From contig JAFUWD010000022.1 of NCBI GenBank assembly GCA_017483645.1, forward strand, positions 1 through 56,673: 56,673 nucleotides of DNA, read 5' to 3'. Below the pieces are notes generated by a model, which saw only the letters and a list, made by a program, of their open reading frames with translations, did no database searches and was not told where the DNA came from. The position numbers and the translations under genes were made by a program. The stretch comes from Muribaculaceae bacterium (GTDB lineage Bacteria; Bacteroidota; Bacteroidia; Bacteroidales; Muribaculaceae). Shown here one piece after another: positions 41,425 to 49,636 of this stretch (positions within the stretch are counted from its first letter, which is position 1; the number at the start of each line of letters is the position of its first letter).

Positions 41425-43347
41425 TCAGTTGTGGAAGATGAGGGCTGACTGGGCGGGGACGGTGACTTTGCCTCCCTGCACCGAACCGAGTCCTCGCTCG
41501 CTGCACACGCCACTGCGGCACACCACGGCGTAGGGGCCTTGCGGCACGTCGATGGTGACAGCCTTTTTATTGGCGTTGAGCACAACGTAGATGTCGTTCC
41601 AGCTCTCGCGCTTGATGCCGCGACCGTCGATGTGGAAGGCCACCACGCATTCTTGTGCGGGCAGGAAACTCAAGTGCTGACGCACGAGGTCGGCCTGCCC
41701 CATGTGGAAGGCGGGATGACGGTGCCGCATGGCGATGAGCCCTTGATAATAGGCCATGACCTGCGGATGCCGCTCGATGCCGTTCCAGTCGAGGTGGTTG
41801 ATGTCGTCGGGGCTTTCAAAACTGTTGTGAACACCCTTCTTGGTGCGCAGCATTTCCTCGCCGCTGAGGATGAAAGGCACACCCTGCGAGGTGAGGACAG
41901 CCGTCTGAGCCAGCAAGTCGAGGCGGATGAGCTCGGCTGTGCTGATGCCAGGAATACTGGCTTTGAGGCGATCCACGAGGCACATGTCGTCGTGGCAGCT
42001 CACATAGCTGATCATCTGAGTGGGTTGCAGGCACCACGGCTCTTTGCTGTAGTTCACCTTGGAGTAATCCACCTGCGGATGTTCGATGGCTCCCACAATG
42101 CCCATTTTGATGCTTTCCTCATGACCGGGCAGGCCAGCCAGGAAGGCCGGCTTGGTGTCGTCGCTGAAGGGGCCGCGCAGGGCATCGCGGATGTCGTCGC
42201 TGAAGGCGGCGATGCCGGGCATCTGCTTCATGTGGCCCTTCATGCCCAGTTTCTCGTTGGGGTAGGCGCATGAGCCGGCGCTCCACCCCTCGCCATAGAT
42301 GAAGATGTCCTTGGGAAGGGCTTGCCGGATGGCATTCATCGTTTCAATGTCGTGTACGCCCATCAGGTCGAAGCGGAAACCGTCGATGTGGTATTCATCG
42401 ACCCAGTATTTCACGCTCTCAATCATGTAGTTGCGCATGACCGGACGCTCGCTGGCGGTTTCGTTGCCGCACCCGCTGCCATTGCTATAGGTGCCGTCGG
42501 GGTTCTTGCGGAAGAACTCATCGGGCATCGTGAGCTGGAAATTGCTGCCCTCGATGTTGAACGTGTGGTTATACACCACGTCGAGCACCACCTTGATGCC
42601 CACACGGTGCAGTGATTGCACCATTTCCTTGAACTCGCGGATGCGGGCATTGGGATTGGCGGGGTCGGTCGAATAACCGCCCTCGGGCACGTTGTAGTTG
42701 AGCGGGTCATATCCCCAATTGTAGCGGTTGAGCTCCAAGTGCGACTCGTCGATTGACGCATAATCGAACGACGGCAGGATGTGCACCGCATTCACACCCA
42801 GTTGCAGCAGGTGCTCGATGGCTGCCGGCTCGGTGAGCGCCAGGAATTTGCCTTTGTGCTCCAAGCCCGAGCTGGCATCGATGGAGAAATCCCGGTGATG
42901 CATCTCGTAAATGACCCAATCGTTGGGTGCAATGTGAGGCCGACGGTCACGTTCCCAGTCCTCGGGGTCGGTGTCGCGCATGTCGACGATGGCCCCGCGC
43001 CGACCGTTCACGCCCACTGCCTTGGCCCACACTCCCGGCGTCTCGCCGCGGAACTTGCCGCCGTACTTCACATCGAAAGTGTAGAAACGCCCTTTCAGGT
43101 CGCCCTTGACGTCGGTGCTCCACAATTTGTAGCCATCGGGTTGTGTGGTGGCTTTAAGGTTCACGGTCTTCATTACCTTGCCTGCTGCGCCAGCGTCGTA
43201 AAGACGCAGTTTCACGGCTTGCGCGTTGCCCAGCGTGAGCAGCTCGAAGTGTGAGCCCTGCGCAGTGTAGGTCACTTCATCTCGCGCCATGGTCACTTGA
43301 GGAACAATGAGTGCGAGAAGCAACGAAAAGATGATGAATTTTTTCAT
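41425..43347 (-). CDS. pulA: Type I pullulanase (GH13)
   Basis: 640 residues with a signal peptide (ends QVTMA), so probably periplasmic or surface-located. The pullulanase hallmark YNWGYDP is present. GH13 regions: VVLDVVYNHT (I), DGFRFDLMG with the nucleophile Asp (II), IYGEGW with the acid/base Glu (III), YVSCHDDMC with the transition-state Asp (IV). It cleaves alpha-1,6 branches in pullulan or starch-derived dextrins. Its ATG overlaps the malQ stop by four bases, so it is third gene of an MFS-malQ-pulA operon. Confidence 0.92.
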   Translation of the reverse strand: MKKFIIFSLLLALIVPQVTMARDEVTYTAQGSHFELLTLGNAQAVKLRLYDAGAAGKVMKTVNLKATTQPDGYKLWSTDVKGDLKGRFYTFDVKYGGKFRGETPGVWAKAVGVNGRRGAIVDMRDTDPEDWERDRRPHIAPNDWVIYEMHHRDFSIDASSGLEHKGKFLALTEPAAIEHLLQLGVNAVHILPSFDYASIDESHLELNRYNWGYDPLNYNVPEGGYSTDPANPNARIREFKEMVQSLHRVGIKVVLDVVYNHTFNIEGSNFQLTMPDEFFRKNPDGTYSNGSGCGNETASERPVMRNYMIESVKYWVDEYHIDGFRFDLMGVHDIETMNAIRQALPKDIFIYGEGWSAGSCAYPNEKLGMKGHMKQMPGIAAFSDDIRDALRGPFSDDTKPAFLAGLPGHEESIKMGIVGAIEHPQVDYSKVNYSKEPWCLQPTQMISYVSCHDDMCLVDRLKASIPGISTAELIRLDLLAQTAVLTSQGVPFILSGEEMLRTKKGVHNSFESPDDINHLDWNGIERHPQVMAYYQGLIAMRHRHPAFHMGQADLVRQHLSFLPAQECVVAFHIDGRGIKRESWNDIYVVLNANKKAVTIDVPQGPYAVVCRSGVCSERGLGSVQGGKVTVPAQSALIFHN

Positions 43348-46031
43348 TTGCGTCCACTTTGTGTAATCAACTCTTTCACATGATTATTGAAATCCTCGGC
43401 ACGCATCAGCTGCTCAATGGTCATGTGCATGCGGTAGCGCCAATAGTGACGCGGATTGGCCGGGATGTTGATGCGTTCAGCATTGGGGTCGGGCAGGCGC
43501 AGCTCGTCGTCGATGGAGAGCCAGTCTTGTAACGACAGCAAGCACAGCATCGACGGGCAGTTGAGATGGTTGCGCACGATGTCGTCAGCCAGCCATCCCG
43601 GCAGCGGGTGCGGTGCGGCGTCGCCTCGCCACAGCACGGTGTTGTAGTACTGTTGTGTCTGCTCCCAGTCCTCATCCCACCACTGTCTGAGGGTGTTCAT
43701 GTCGTGGGTGGAGATGGTGGCCACCGAGCGGTATGGATTGCTCATGAGGTTGCCAAACTTCAGGTGGTTGTCCTTAGGCATCGACTGGATTTCGAGGCTC
43801 AGGATGCGCAGCTCGTTCATCACCCATGCCACGCAATCGGGCACCATGCCCAGGTCTTCGGCACAAACGAGCATGCGGGTGGCCTGCACCAGTTTGGGCA
43901 GTTTCTTCATGGCCTCGTGGTACCAGAAATCGTTGTTGCGACGATAGTAGTAATCGTTGTAGAGGCGGTTGAAGGCTTGCTTGTCGTTGTCGTAGAGTGC
44001 TTCGTAGATGAAGTCGAACTGCACCGAGATGCGCGGGTGGTACAGGTCGGGGTTCTTGCGGTCGCGCACAAAGAGCACATTGCTGATGAGTGCGTACAGT
44101 CCGTCGCGAATCCAAATGTCGTCGTTGCTCTCACGCCCTTTGAAGAAAGCTTCCACCTTGCGTTGCGTGTCGAAAGCGGGACGCATGCGGTAGATGTCGT
44201 CGTGCACACGCTCCACATAGGTGTCGCGCACATGATTGGCGTGTGGGCCGAAGATGCGGTCGAGCACCCAGTCGGCGATAAACGGTTTGGTCATCAGCTC
44301 CTCCTGGAAGTTGAGGCCGTAGCCGCGAATTTCATCGGCGCTCATGCCCAGTGCCGGTGAGAATTGTCCCAGCAAGCCATGAACTGCGTCGATGGGAATT
44401 TCCCAGATGCGGAAGAAGCCCAGCACATGGTCGATGCGGTAAGCGTCGAAATACTGCGCCATCTTGCGGAAGCGCTTCACCCACCATGTGCAGCCGTCGG
44501 CCAGCATCACATCCCAGTTATAGGTGGGGAAGCCCCAGTTTTGGCCGTTGGTGCTGAACGCATCGGGCGGCGCACCGGCTTGTCCGTTTAGGTTGAAGTA
44601 GCGGGGCTCTACCCAGGCTTCCACGCCGTCGCGGCTGATGCCGATGGGAATGTCGCCCTTGAGCACCACATGCTTGGTGAGCGCGTACTCGTGAGCGCCG
44701 CGCATTTGGCGGTCGAGGTGGTATTGCACAAAGTACCAGTAGGAAACCGCTTTGTAGAGTTTGGTACGGGCGTTGCTCATGGCCTTGCGCAGGTCGTCGT
44801 CAAAGGTCTGGTGCTCGGGCCACTGGCTGAATGATGCCGTGCCGTACTCGTCGCGGAAGTGGCAGAAGGCGGCATAAGGCACCAGCCAATCTTTATTTGC
44901 CTCAAAAAACGCCTTGAACTCCTCGCTTTTCATCGTTTCGGCACCTTCTTGCTCAAAGATGAGGTGCAGATATTCGTGCTTGGCGTTGTTCACCCGCTCA
45001 TAGTCGATTTGGGGCAATGCGTTGAGTTCCTGGCGCAGGGTCTCGAACTGCTCGGCGCGTTTTTTGTCGGCCAGAGGCGGCAACTGGTTCAAATCCATGT
45101 ATTGCGGATGCAGGGCATAGATGCTGATGCTGTTGTAGGGGTAGCTGTCGGTCCAGGTGTGGGTGATGGTGCTGTCGTTGATGGGGAGCACTTGCAGGGC
45201 GCGCTGGTCGGTGCTGGCCACCCAGTCAATCATGAGCTTGAGGTCGCCGAAGTCGCCCACACCGAAGCTCTTCTCGCTGCGCAGCGAGAAGATGGGCACC
45301 ACCGTACCGGCCAACTTGGCTGGATAGACAGGGAAATAAGCCTGGTTGAGTTCATAAACCACCACATCGCCGGAGCGCATGGCGGTGGGAACCACCCGGC
45401 GATTGTCGCCGGTTTCCCACATGGGGCTGGCATCGCCTGGCTTGTCGATGATGGCAAACTTGAACTCGATGATGGGATTCTTGAATTTGGAGGCATCGAG
45501 GGTGATGACCCACTCGTTGTGATTGTGCTCCACCATGGGCAACGCGCGCGTTCCGTCCCAGTCGCCCAGGGCTGCCTCGTTGCCAATGATGGCCAGGCGC
45601 TCACCCACGCGCAGCTGCGGGGCGCGCACCTTGAGCTGAATGCTCTTGGAGTAGCGTGTCTCGGACACGTCGTGATGCTCATGCGCGGCCACACAGTCGG
45701 TGAAAGCTGAACTGTAGAGGTAGCTGTCTTCGGGGATATCGTTCCAGTGGTCCCAGGTGGTGTATTTGACTCCCTTTGCCGCACTCAGGTCGAGGCGGTG
45801 GGGCACCACCAGCCATTCATGGCGCAGTTGCACACCATTGCGCTCCACGCTGTAATAATAGTCGATGTGCTTGACTTCGTTCACTGGCACATCGGCCTCG
45901 GTGCGCCACTGGCGTCCGTCGACCGTTTTCAAGTCATAGCGCTTGGCCACCGTGCCGTCGGCCGACAGCATGTTGAGCACTATTTCCTCTCCGTAGACCG
46001 TCTTGTAGTCTAAATTGAATTTTATTTTCAT
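43344..46031 (-). CDS. malQ: 4-alpha-glucanotransferase with two CBM20 domains (GH77)
   Basis: 895 residues, no signal peptide, so cytoplasmic. Two N-terminal CBM20-type starch-binding domains (about 1-105 and 125-235; the second with GNEAALGDWDGTRALPM) precede the GH77 catalytic region. FDAYRIDHVLGFFRIW has the nucleophile Asp, CAEDLGMVPDCV the acid/base Glu, and STHDMNTLRQWW the third Asp. This two-CBM20 layout is the disproportionating enzyme type of Bacteroidetes and plant DPE2. It moves glucosyl units between maltodextrins delivered by the transporter encoded 28 bases upstream. Confidence 0.94.
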   Translation of the reverse strand: MKIKFNLDYKTVYGEEIVLNMLSADGTVAKRYDLKTVDGRQWRTEADVPVNEVKHIDYYYSVERNGVQLRHEWLVVPHRLDLSAAKGVKYTTWDHWNDIPEDSYLYSSAFTDCVAAHEHHDVSETRYSKSIQLKVRAPQLRVGERLAIIGNEAALGDWDGTRALPMVEHNHNEWVITLDASKFKNPIIEFKFAIIDKPGDASPMWETGDNRRVVPTAMRSGDVVVYELNQAYFPVYPAKLAGTVVPIFSLRSEKSFGVGDFGDLKLMIDWVASTDQRALQVLPINDSTITHTWTDSYPYNSISIYALHPQYMDLNQLPPLADKKRAEQFETLRQELNALPQIDYERVNNAKHEYLHLIFEQEGAETMKSEEFKAFFEANKDWLVPYAAFCHFRDEYGTASFSQWPEHQTFDDDLRKAMSNARTKLYKAVSYWYFVQYHLDRQMRGAHEYALTKHVVLKGDIPIGISRDGVEAWVEPRYFNLNGQAGAPPDAFSTNGQNWGFPTYNWDVMLADGCTWWVKRFRKMAQYFDAYRIDHVLGFFRIWEIPIDAVHGLLGQFSPALGMSADEIRGYGLNFQEELMTKPFIADWVLDRIFGPHANHVRDTYVERVHDDIYRMRPAFDTQRKVEAFFKGRESNDDIWIRDGLYALISNVLFVRDRKNPDLYHPRISVQFDFIYEALYDNDKQAFNRLYNDYYYRRNNDFWYHEAMKKLPKLVQATRMLVCAEDLGMVPDCVAWVMNELRILSLEIQSMPKDNHLKFGNLMSNPYRSVATISTHDMNTLRQWWDEDWEQTQQYYNTVLWRGDAAPHPLPGWLADDIVRNHLNCPSMLCLLSLQDWLSIDDELRLPDPNAERINIPANPRHYWRYRMHMTIEQLMRAEDFNNHVKELITQSGRK

Positions 46032-46059
46032 TGCAGTTGTTGGGTTAAGCTAAAGGTGG

Positions 46060-47373
46060 TTATTTCTTTTTCTCTTGGATGATGAACACGCAGGCGGCGC
46101 CCACCACGAGCAGGATGCCTGCCAGGATGAGCATGTTGCCCTGCACCGAGCCGAAGGCCGAGAGCAGCACGCCACCCAGTGCGGCGGCCACAATCTGCGG
46201 GATGCAGATGGTGCAGTTGAACAGTCCGAGCATGGTGCCCATGTACTTGCTGCCCTCCAGGGCGTTGGTCACGAGTGTGAACGGCATGGCCAGCATGGCG
46301 GCCCAGGCGAAGCCGATGAGGAAGTAGGGCACGAATAGCAGGTACTGATTGGTGCAGTAGGGAACCATCACAAAGCCGATGCCGCCGATGACCAGGCTCA
46401 GTGCATAGGCCACCTTGATGTTTTTGAACTGCGGCAGCACCACAGCCCAGATCACGCTGCCGATGGCCTGAACGGCAAAGAGGATGCCCACCCAGTTGCC
46501 GGCAGTTTGATAGCCCTCGCTGGCGGTGTCGGCGGTGTGCCACACGGTGTCGGCGATGGTGCCGTTGGTGTAAGTCCACATGTACATGAATGCGGCCCAG
46601 CAGAAGAATTGCACCAGTCCCACCTCGAAGAACACCTTCCATGCGTGGGCCTTGTTGCTTTCGGCCGTCGATTCGTCCGATTTCTCGTCGCCGGCAATGG
46701 CGGCAGCCTGGAACTCGGCCATCTGGGCGGGAGTGTATTCCTTGACCTTGGCCGTGGTGTAGAGCACGCACAGAATCAGGATGGCGGCGCCCACGTAGAA
46801 CGACCACTTGACCGATGCCGGGATTTCACCCTCGGGGGCGGTGTTGGCGATGCCGATGGCCGCGAAGAGGAACGGGAACACATAGCCAGCCAGCGAGCCG
46901 GCGTTGCACAGGAACGACTGGATGCTGTAGGCCTTGGCTTTCTGCTTCTCGTTCACCATGTCGCCCACCATCATTTTGAACGGCTGCATGGCCATGTTGA
47001 TGCTGGTGTCGAGGAACATGAGTGCAATCAGGCCGAAGGTCATGGCGCTGGCCACCGTCAGTCCCAGCGAGCCGGCGTTAGGCAGCAGGCACATTACAAT
47101 CACGGCCACAGCCGCACCCACAAACAGATAGGGGATGCGGCGGCCGAAGCGTGTCCACGTCTTGTCGCTGAACAGACCCACCAGAGGCTGCACCACCATG
47201 CCCATGAGCGGCGGCAGAATCCAGAAGTAACTCAGGTTGTGGGGGTCGGCGCCAAGCGTGGCGAAAATGCGGCTGATGTTGGCACTTTGCAATGCATAGG
47301 CAATCTGGACGCCGAAGAAACCGAAACTGATGTTCCACAGTTGGTTGAAACTAAGGTCGGGTTTTGTTTTCAT
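46060..47373 (-). CDS. MFS sugar transporter, maltose/maltodextrin type
   Basis: 437 residues with 12 hydrophobic helices and a long cytoplasmic loop after TM6 (about 205-235: KVKEYTPAQMAEFQAAAIAG). MFS motif A after TM2 reads GLFSDKTWTRFGRRIPY, the form found in SLC45-type and Bacteroidetes maltose transporters. First gene of the operon with malQ and pulA; it probably imports maltose or short maltodextrins across the inner membrane by proton symport. A weak -7-like TATTTTTG lies at 47413-47420 on the minus strand. Confidence 0.88.
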   Translation of the reverse strand: MKTKPDLSFNQLWNISFGFFGVQIAYALQSANISRIFATLGADPHNLSYFWILPPLMGMVVQPLVGLFSDKTWTRFGRRIPYLFVGAAVAVIVMCLLPNAGSLGLTVASAMTFGLIALMFLDTSINMAMQPFKMMVGDMVNEKQKAKAYSIQSFLCNAGSLAGYVFPFLFAAIGIANTAPEGEIPASVKWSFYVGAAILILCVLYTTAKVKEYTPAQMAEFQAAAIAGDEKSDESTAESNKAHAWKVFFEVGLVQFFCWAAFMYMWTYTNGTIADTVWHTADTASEGYQTAGNWVGILFAVQAIGSVIWAVVLPQFKNIKVAYALSLVIGGIGFVMVPYCTNQYLLFVPYFLIGFAWAAMLAMPFTLVTNALEGSKYMGTMLGLFNCTICIPQIVAAALGGVLLSAFGSVQGNMLILAGILLVVGAACVFIIQEKKK

Positions 47374-47530
47374 TGTCGTGTTGGTTTATTTTTAAGTGTT
47401 TATGTTCTACCACAAAAATAACGTTTTTATTTAAAAATTTCACATACACTTGGCATGAAGTGCCATGTTTTAACAATGCAAACGATTACGTTTCTCTTCT
47501 TGCCAGCTCTCGTGGCTGGTGTGGATGCAG

Positions 47531-47582
47531 GCACTCGATGCGGCAAAGCAGTGGGGAATCGCCGCTTTGCCGCATCGAGTGC
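47531..47582 (-). terminator. 19-bp hairpin between the GH13 and MFS genes
   Basis: A perfect 19-bp inverted repeat (GCACTCGATGCGGCAAAGC, 47531-47549; complement 47564-47582) with a 14-base loop, 26 bases beyond the GH13 stop. No U tract follows on either strand. It may be a factor-dependent terminator or 3'-end stabiliser. The rest of 47374-47607 holds only the MFS upstream region. Confidence 0.6.
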
Positions 47583-47607
47583 GTTGCTACTACTTGCCCG
47601 GTGGGGG

Positions 47608-49506
47608 TCAGAAATCGAGGATGAGTGTGGCGCGCGGTTCCATGGGGATGTCGCGCGTGAGGTCCACGCTGCGGCCGGTGGGCACGTCGACGGCGGTAGT
47701 GTGGCGTCCTATCACCTCGGCATATCGCGCCACATTGAGTGTGCGCTGCCCGGGCGTGCCGTTGACGGCGGTGAGCACCGTGCGGCCTGCGAGGGTGCGT
47801 GCAATCACGTAGATGCCGTCGTGCGGGATGAACTGGATTTGCCGGCCGTTCACAATCACGTCGTTGCCCTGCCGCCAGTGCAGCACGGTGCTCAGCCAGT
47901 CGAACATCTCGTTCTCGTCCTTGGTGCGGCCCTGGCGGGTGAAGGCGTTGCGCGTGTCGCCCGGGAATCCGCCCGGAAAGTCCTTGCGCACGTCACCGTC
48001 GGTCTTGTCCTTGGTGCCGTTCATCAAGATTTCGGTGCCGTAGTAGAGTTGGGGTATGCGCTTGATGGTGAGCAGCAGCGCCAGTGCCTGTTTCAAGGCT
48101 TTCACATCGCGGCCGTTCTCCAGGAAGCGGTTCGTGTCGTGGTTCTCGATAAAAGCCATTACGCTGGCCGGGTTGGGGTAGAGATAATCGAGCACCAGAC
48201 TGTTGTAAACACGGTTGAAGCCTCGCCACCAGGCATCGGTGGTTTCGGTCTTGGCCGAATCGAGTTTTTCATAAAGCGAGAAATCCATCACGGTCTTGAG
48301 GTAGCTGTTCTCGCGTGCCGCGCGGCTGTCGCGCTGCCAAGCGGCGGTGTAGGCCGGCTGTTCCACCCAGGTTTCGCCCACAACGTTGAAGTTGGGGTAC
48401 TCGTCGTCGATGGCTTTCATCCATCGTGCCATGGCATCGGCGTAGGCATAGGGGTAGGTGTCCATTCTGATGCCGTCGATGCCCGCGGTCTCAATCCACC
48501 AGATGCTGTTTTGTATCAAATAATTCATCACATGAGGATTGCGCTGGTTCAGGTCGGGCATGCCGGGAACAAACCATCCTTCCACGGTCTCTCGGGTGTC
48601 GATTTGGCTGGCGTAGGGGTCGAGGATGGGTGTGAGCTTGTAGCTCGTTTGCAAGTAGTCGGTGCCGCGCGGGTCACTGCTGCTCTTGTCGGCGCGTTGT
48701 GCAAGCCACTGTGGGGCGTTCAGCCAGTCGGCCGATGGCAGGTCGTTCACCCAGGGGTGCTCGAACCCGCAATGGTTGAAAATCATGTCCATCACCACTT
48801 TCAGACCATGCCGATGTGCTTCATCGACCAGCCGTGCGTATTCCTCGTTGGAACCGAAGCGGGGGTCCACCCGGTAGTAGTCGGTAGTGGCATAGCCATG
48901 ATAGGTGCTGTAACCGAAGGCGTTGTCGGGACTGTCGTTCTCCAGCACCGGTGTGAACCACAAGGCCGTTACTCCCAGCTGGTTGAAGTAGTCCAAATGC
49001 TGGCGGATGCCCTCAATGTCGCCTCCGTGCCGCAGGCTGGGCTTGGTGCGGTCGTTCACATAGTTTCGCAGGCCGCTCAGCTGATTGTTGGCGGGGTTGC
49101 CGTCGGCAAAGCGGTCGGGCATGAGCATATAGAGCACGTCGGCGTTGGTGAAGCCCATGCGGCGGTCGCCGCTCATGGCGCGTGCCTTGAGGGTGTAGGG
49201 CACTTTCTTGGTGGAGCGTCCTTGCTTGAAGGTGAGTTGCATGGTGCCGGGCTGTGCTCCGGCGGTGTTGAGATACACAAGCAGGTAGTTGGGCGAGTCC
49301 AGACGCACCAAGCTGTCGATGGCTACTCCAGCGTAGTCGGTGGTCACCTGTGCTTCGCGGATATTTGGTCCGTAGACCATGAGTTGCACGGTGGGGTTCT
49401 TCATGCCCACAAACCAGTCGGTGGGGTCGATGCGGTCGACCTTGACAGCGGCTTGACCTGCAATAATCCCCAATGTGAGTGCGGTGAAAAGCAATATTTT
49501 TTTCAT
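47608..49506 (-). CDS. GH13 alpha-glucan hydrolase of the neopullulanase/cyclomaltodextrinase type (SusA-like)
   Basis: 632 residues from the ATG at 49506, which gives a signal peptide (MKKILLFTALTLGIIAGQAA). An N-terminal Ig-like domain (about 20-115) comes before the barrel. GH13 regions: VVMDMIFNHCG (I), IDGIRMDTYPY with the nucleophile (II), VVGETWVEQPAY with the acid/base Glu (III), FIENHDTNRFL (IV). The barrel start LYMLMPDRFADGNPANN is the form seen in SusA-like periplasmic enzymes. It cleaves alpha-1,4 links in maltodextrins. The promoter sits 24 bases upstream. Confidence 0.9.
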   Translation of the reverse strand: MKKILLFTALTLGIIAGQAAVKVDRIDPTDWFVGMKNPTVQLMVYGPNIREAQVTTDYAGVAIDSLVRLDSPNYLLVYLNTAGAQPGTMQLTFKQGRSTKKVPYTLKARAMSGDRRMGFTNADVLYMLMPDRFADGNPANNQLSGLRNYVNDRTKPSLRHGGDIEGIRQHLDYFNQLGVTALWFTPVLENDSPDNAFGYSTYHGYATTDYYRVDPRFGSNEEYARLVDEAHRHGLKVVMDMIFNHCGFEHPWVNDLPSADWLNAPQWLAQRADKSSSDPRGTDYLQTSYKLTPILDPYASQIDTRETVEGWFVPGMPDLNQRNPHVMNYLIQNSIWWIETAGIDGIRMDTYPYAYADAMARWMKAIDDEYPNFNVVGETWVEQPAYTAAWQRDSRAARENSYLKTVMDFSLYEKLDSAKTETTDAWWRGFNRVYNSLVLDYLYPNPASVMAFIENHDTNRFLENGRDVKALKQALALLLTIKRIPQLYYGTEILMNGTKDKTDGDVRKDFPGGFPGDTRNAFTRQGRTKDENEMFDWLSTVLHWRQGNDVIVNGRQIQFIPHDGIYVIARTLAGRTVLTAVNGTPGQRTLNVARYAEVIGRHTTAVDVPTGRSVDLTRDIPMEPRATLILDF

Positions 49507-49529
49507 AATGATATAGTTATTTCTCCATG

Positions 49530-49561
49530 CAAATATAGCAATTTCCCGCAGGATGTCCAAA
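49530..49561 (-). promoter_or_regulatory. Promoter of the GH13 gene
   Basis: Minus strand: TTTG (49558-49561), 20 bases, then TATATTTG (49530-49537). The -33 box directly abuts the terminator of the upstream repeat-protein gene. A sister copy lies at 54493-54524. Confidence 0.7.
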
Positions 49562-49564
49562 TGT

Positions 49565-49600
49565 AAAAAGGCGGCACCCATCGCGGGGTGCCGCCTTTTT
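49565..49600. terminator. Terminator of the first large repeat-protein gene
   Basis: A 15-bp inverted repeat (AAAAAGGCGGCACCC / GGGTGCCGCCTTTTT) with a 6-base loop; T5 follows the stem on both strands. A related copy lies after the paralogous gene. Confidence 0.9.
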
Positions 49601-49636
49601 ATCGATAGCGGATAATCACCGATTATCCACGGGTGT

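Noticed and set aside
47455..49566. A 703-codon open frame on the plus strand
   Set aside because: It is antisense to the GH13 gene, whose four catalytic regions are intact. The antisense translation has Val/Gly/His-rich shadow composition and no recognisable domain.
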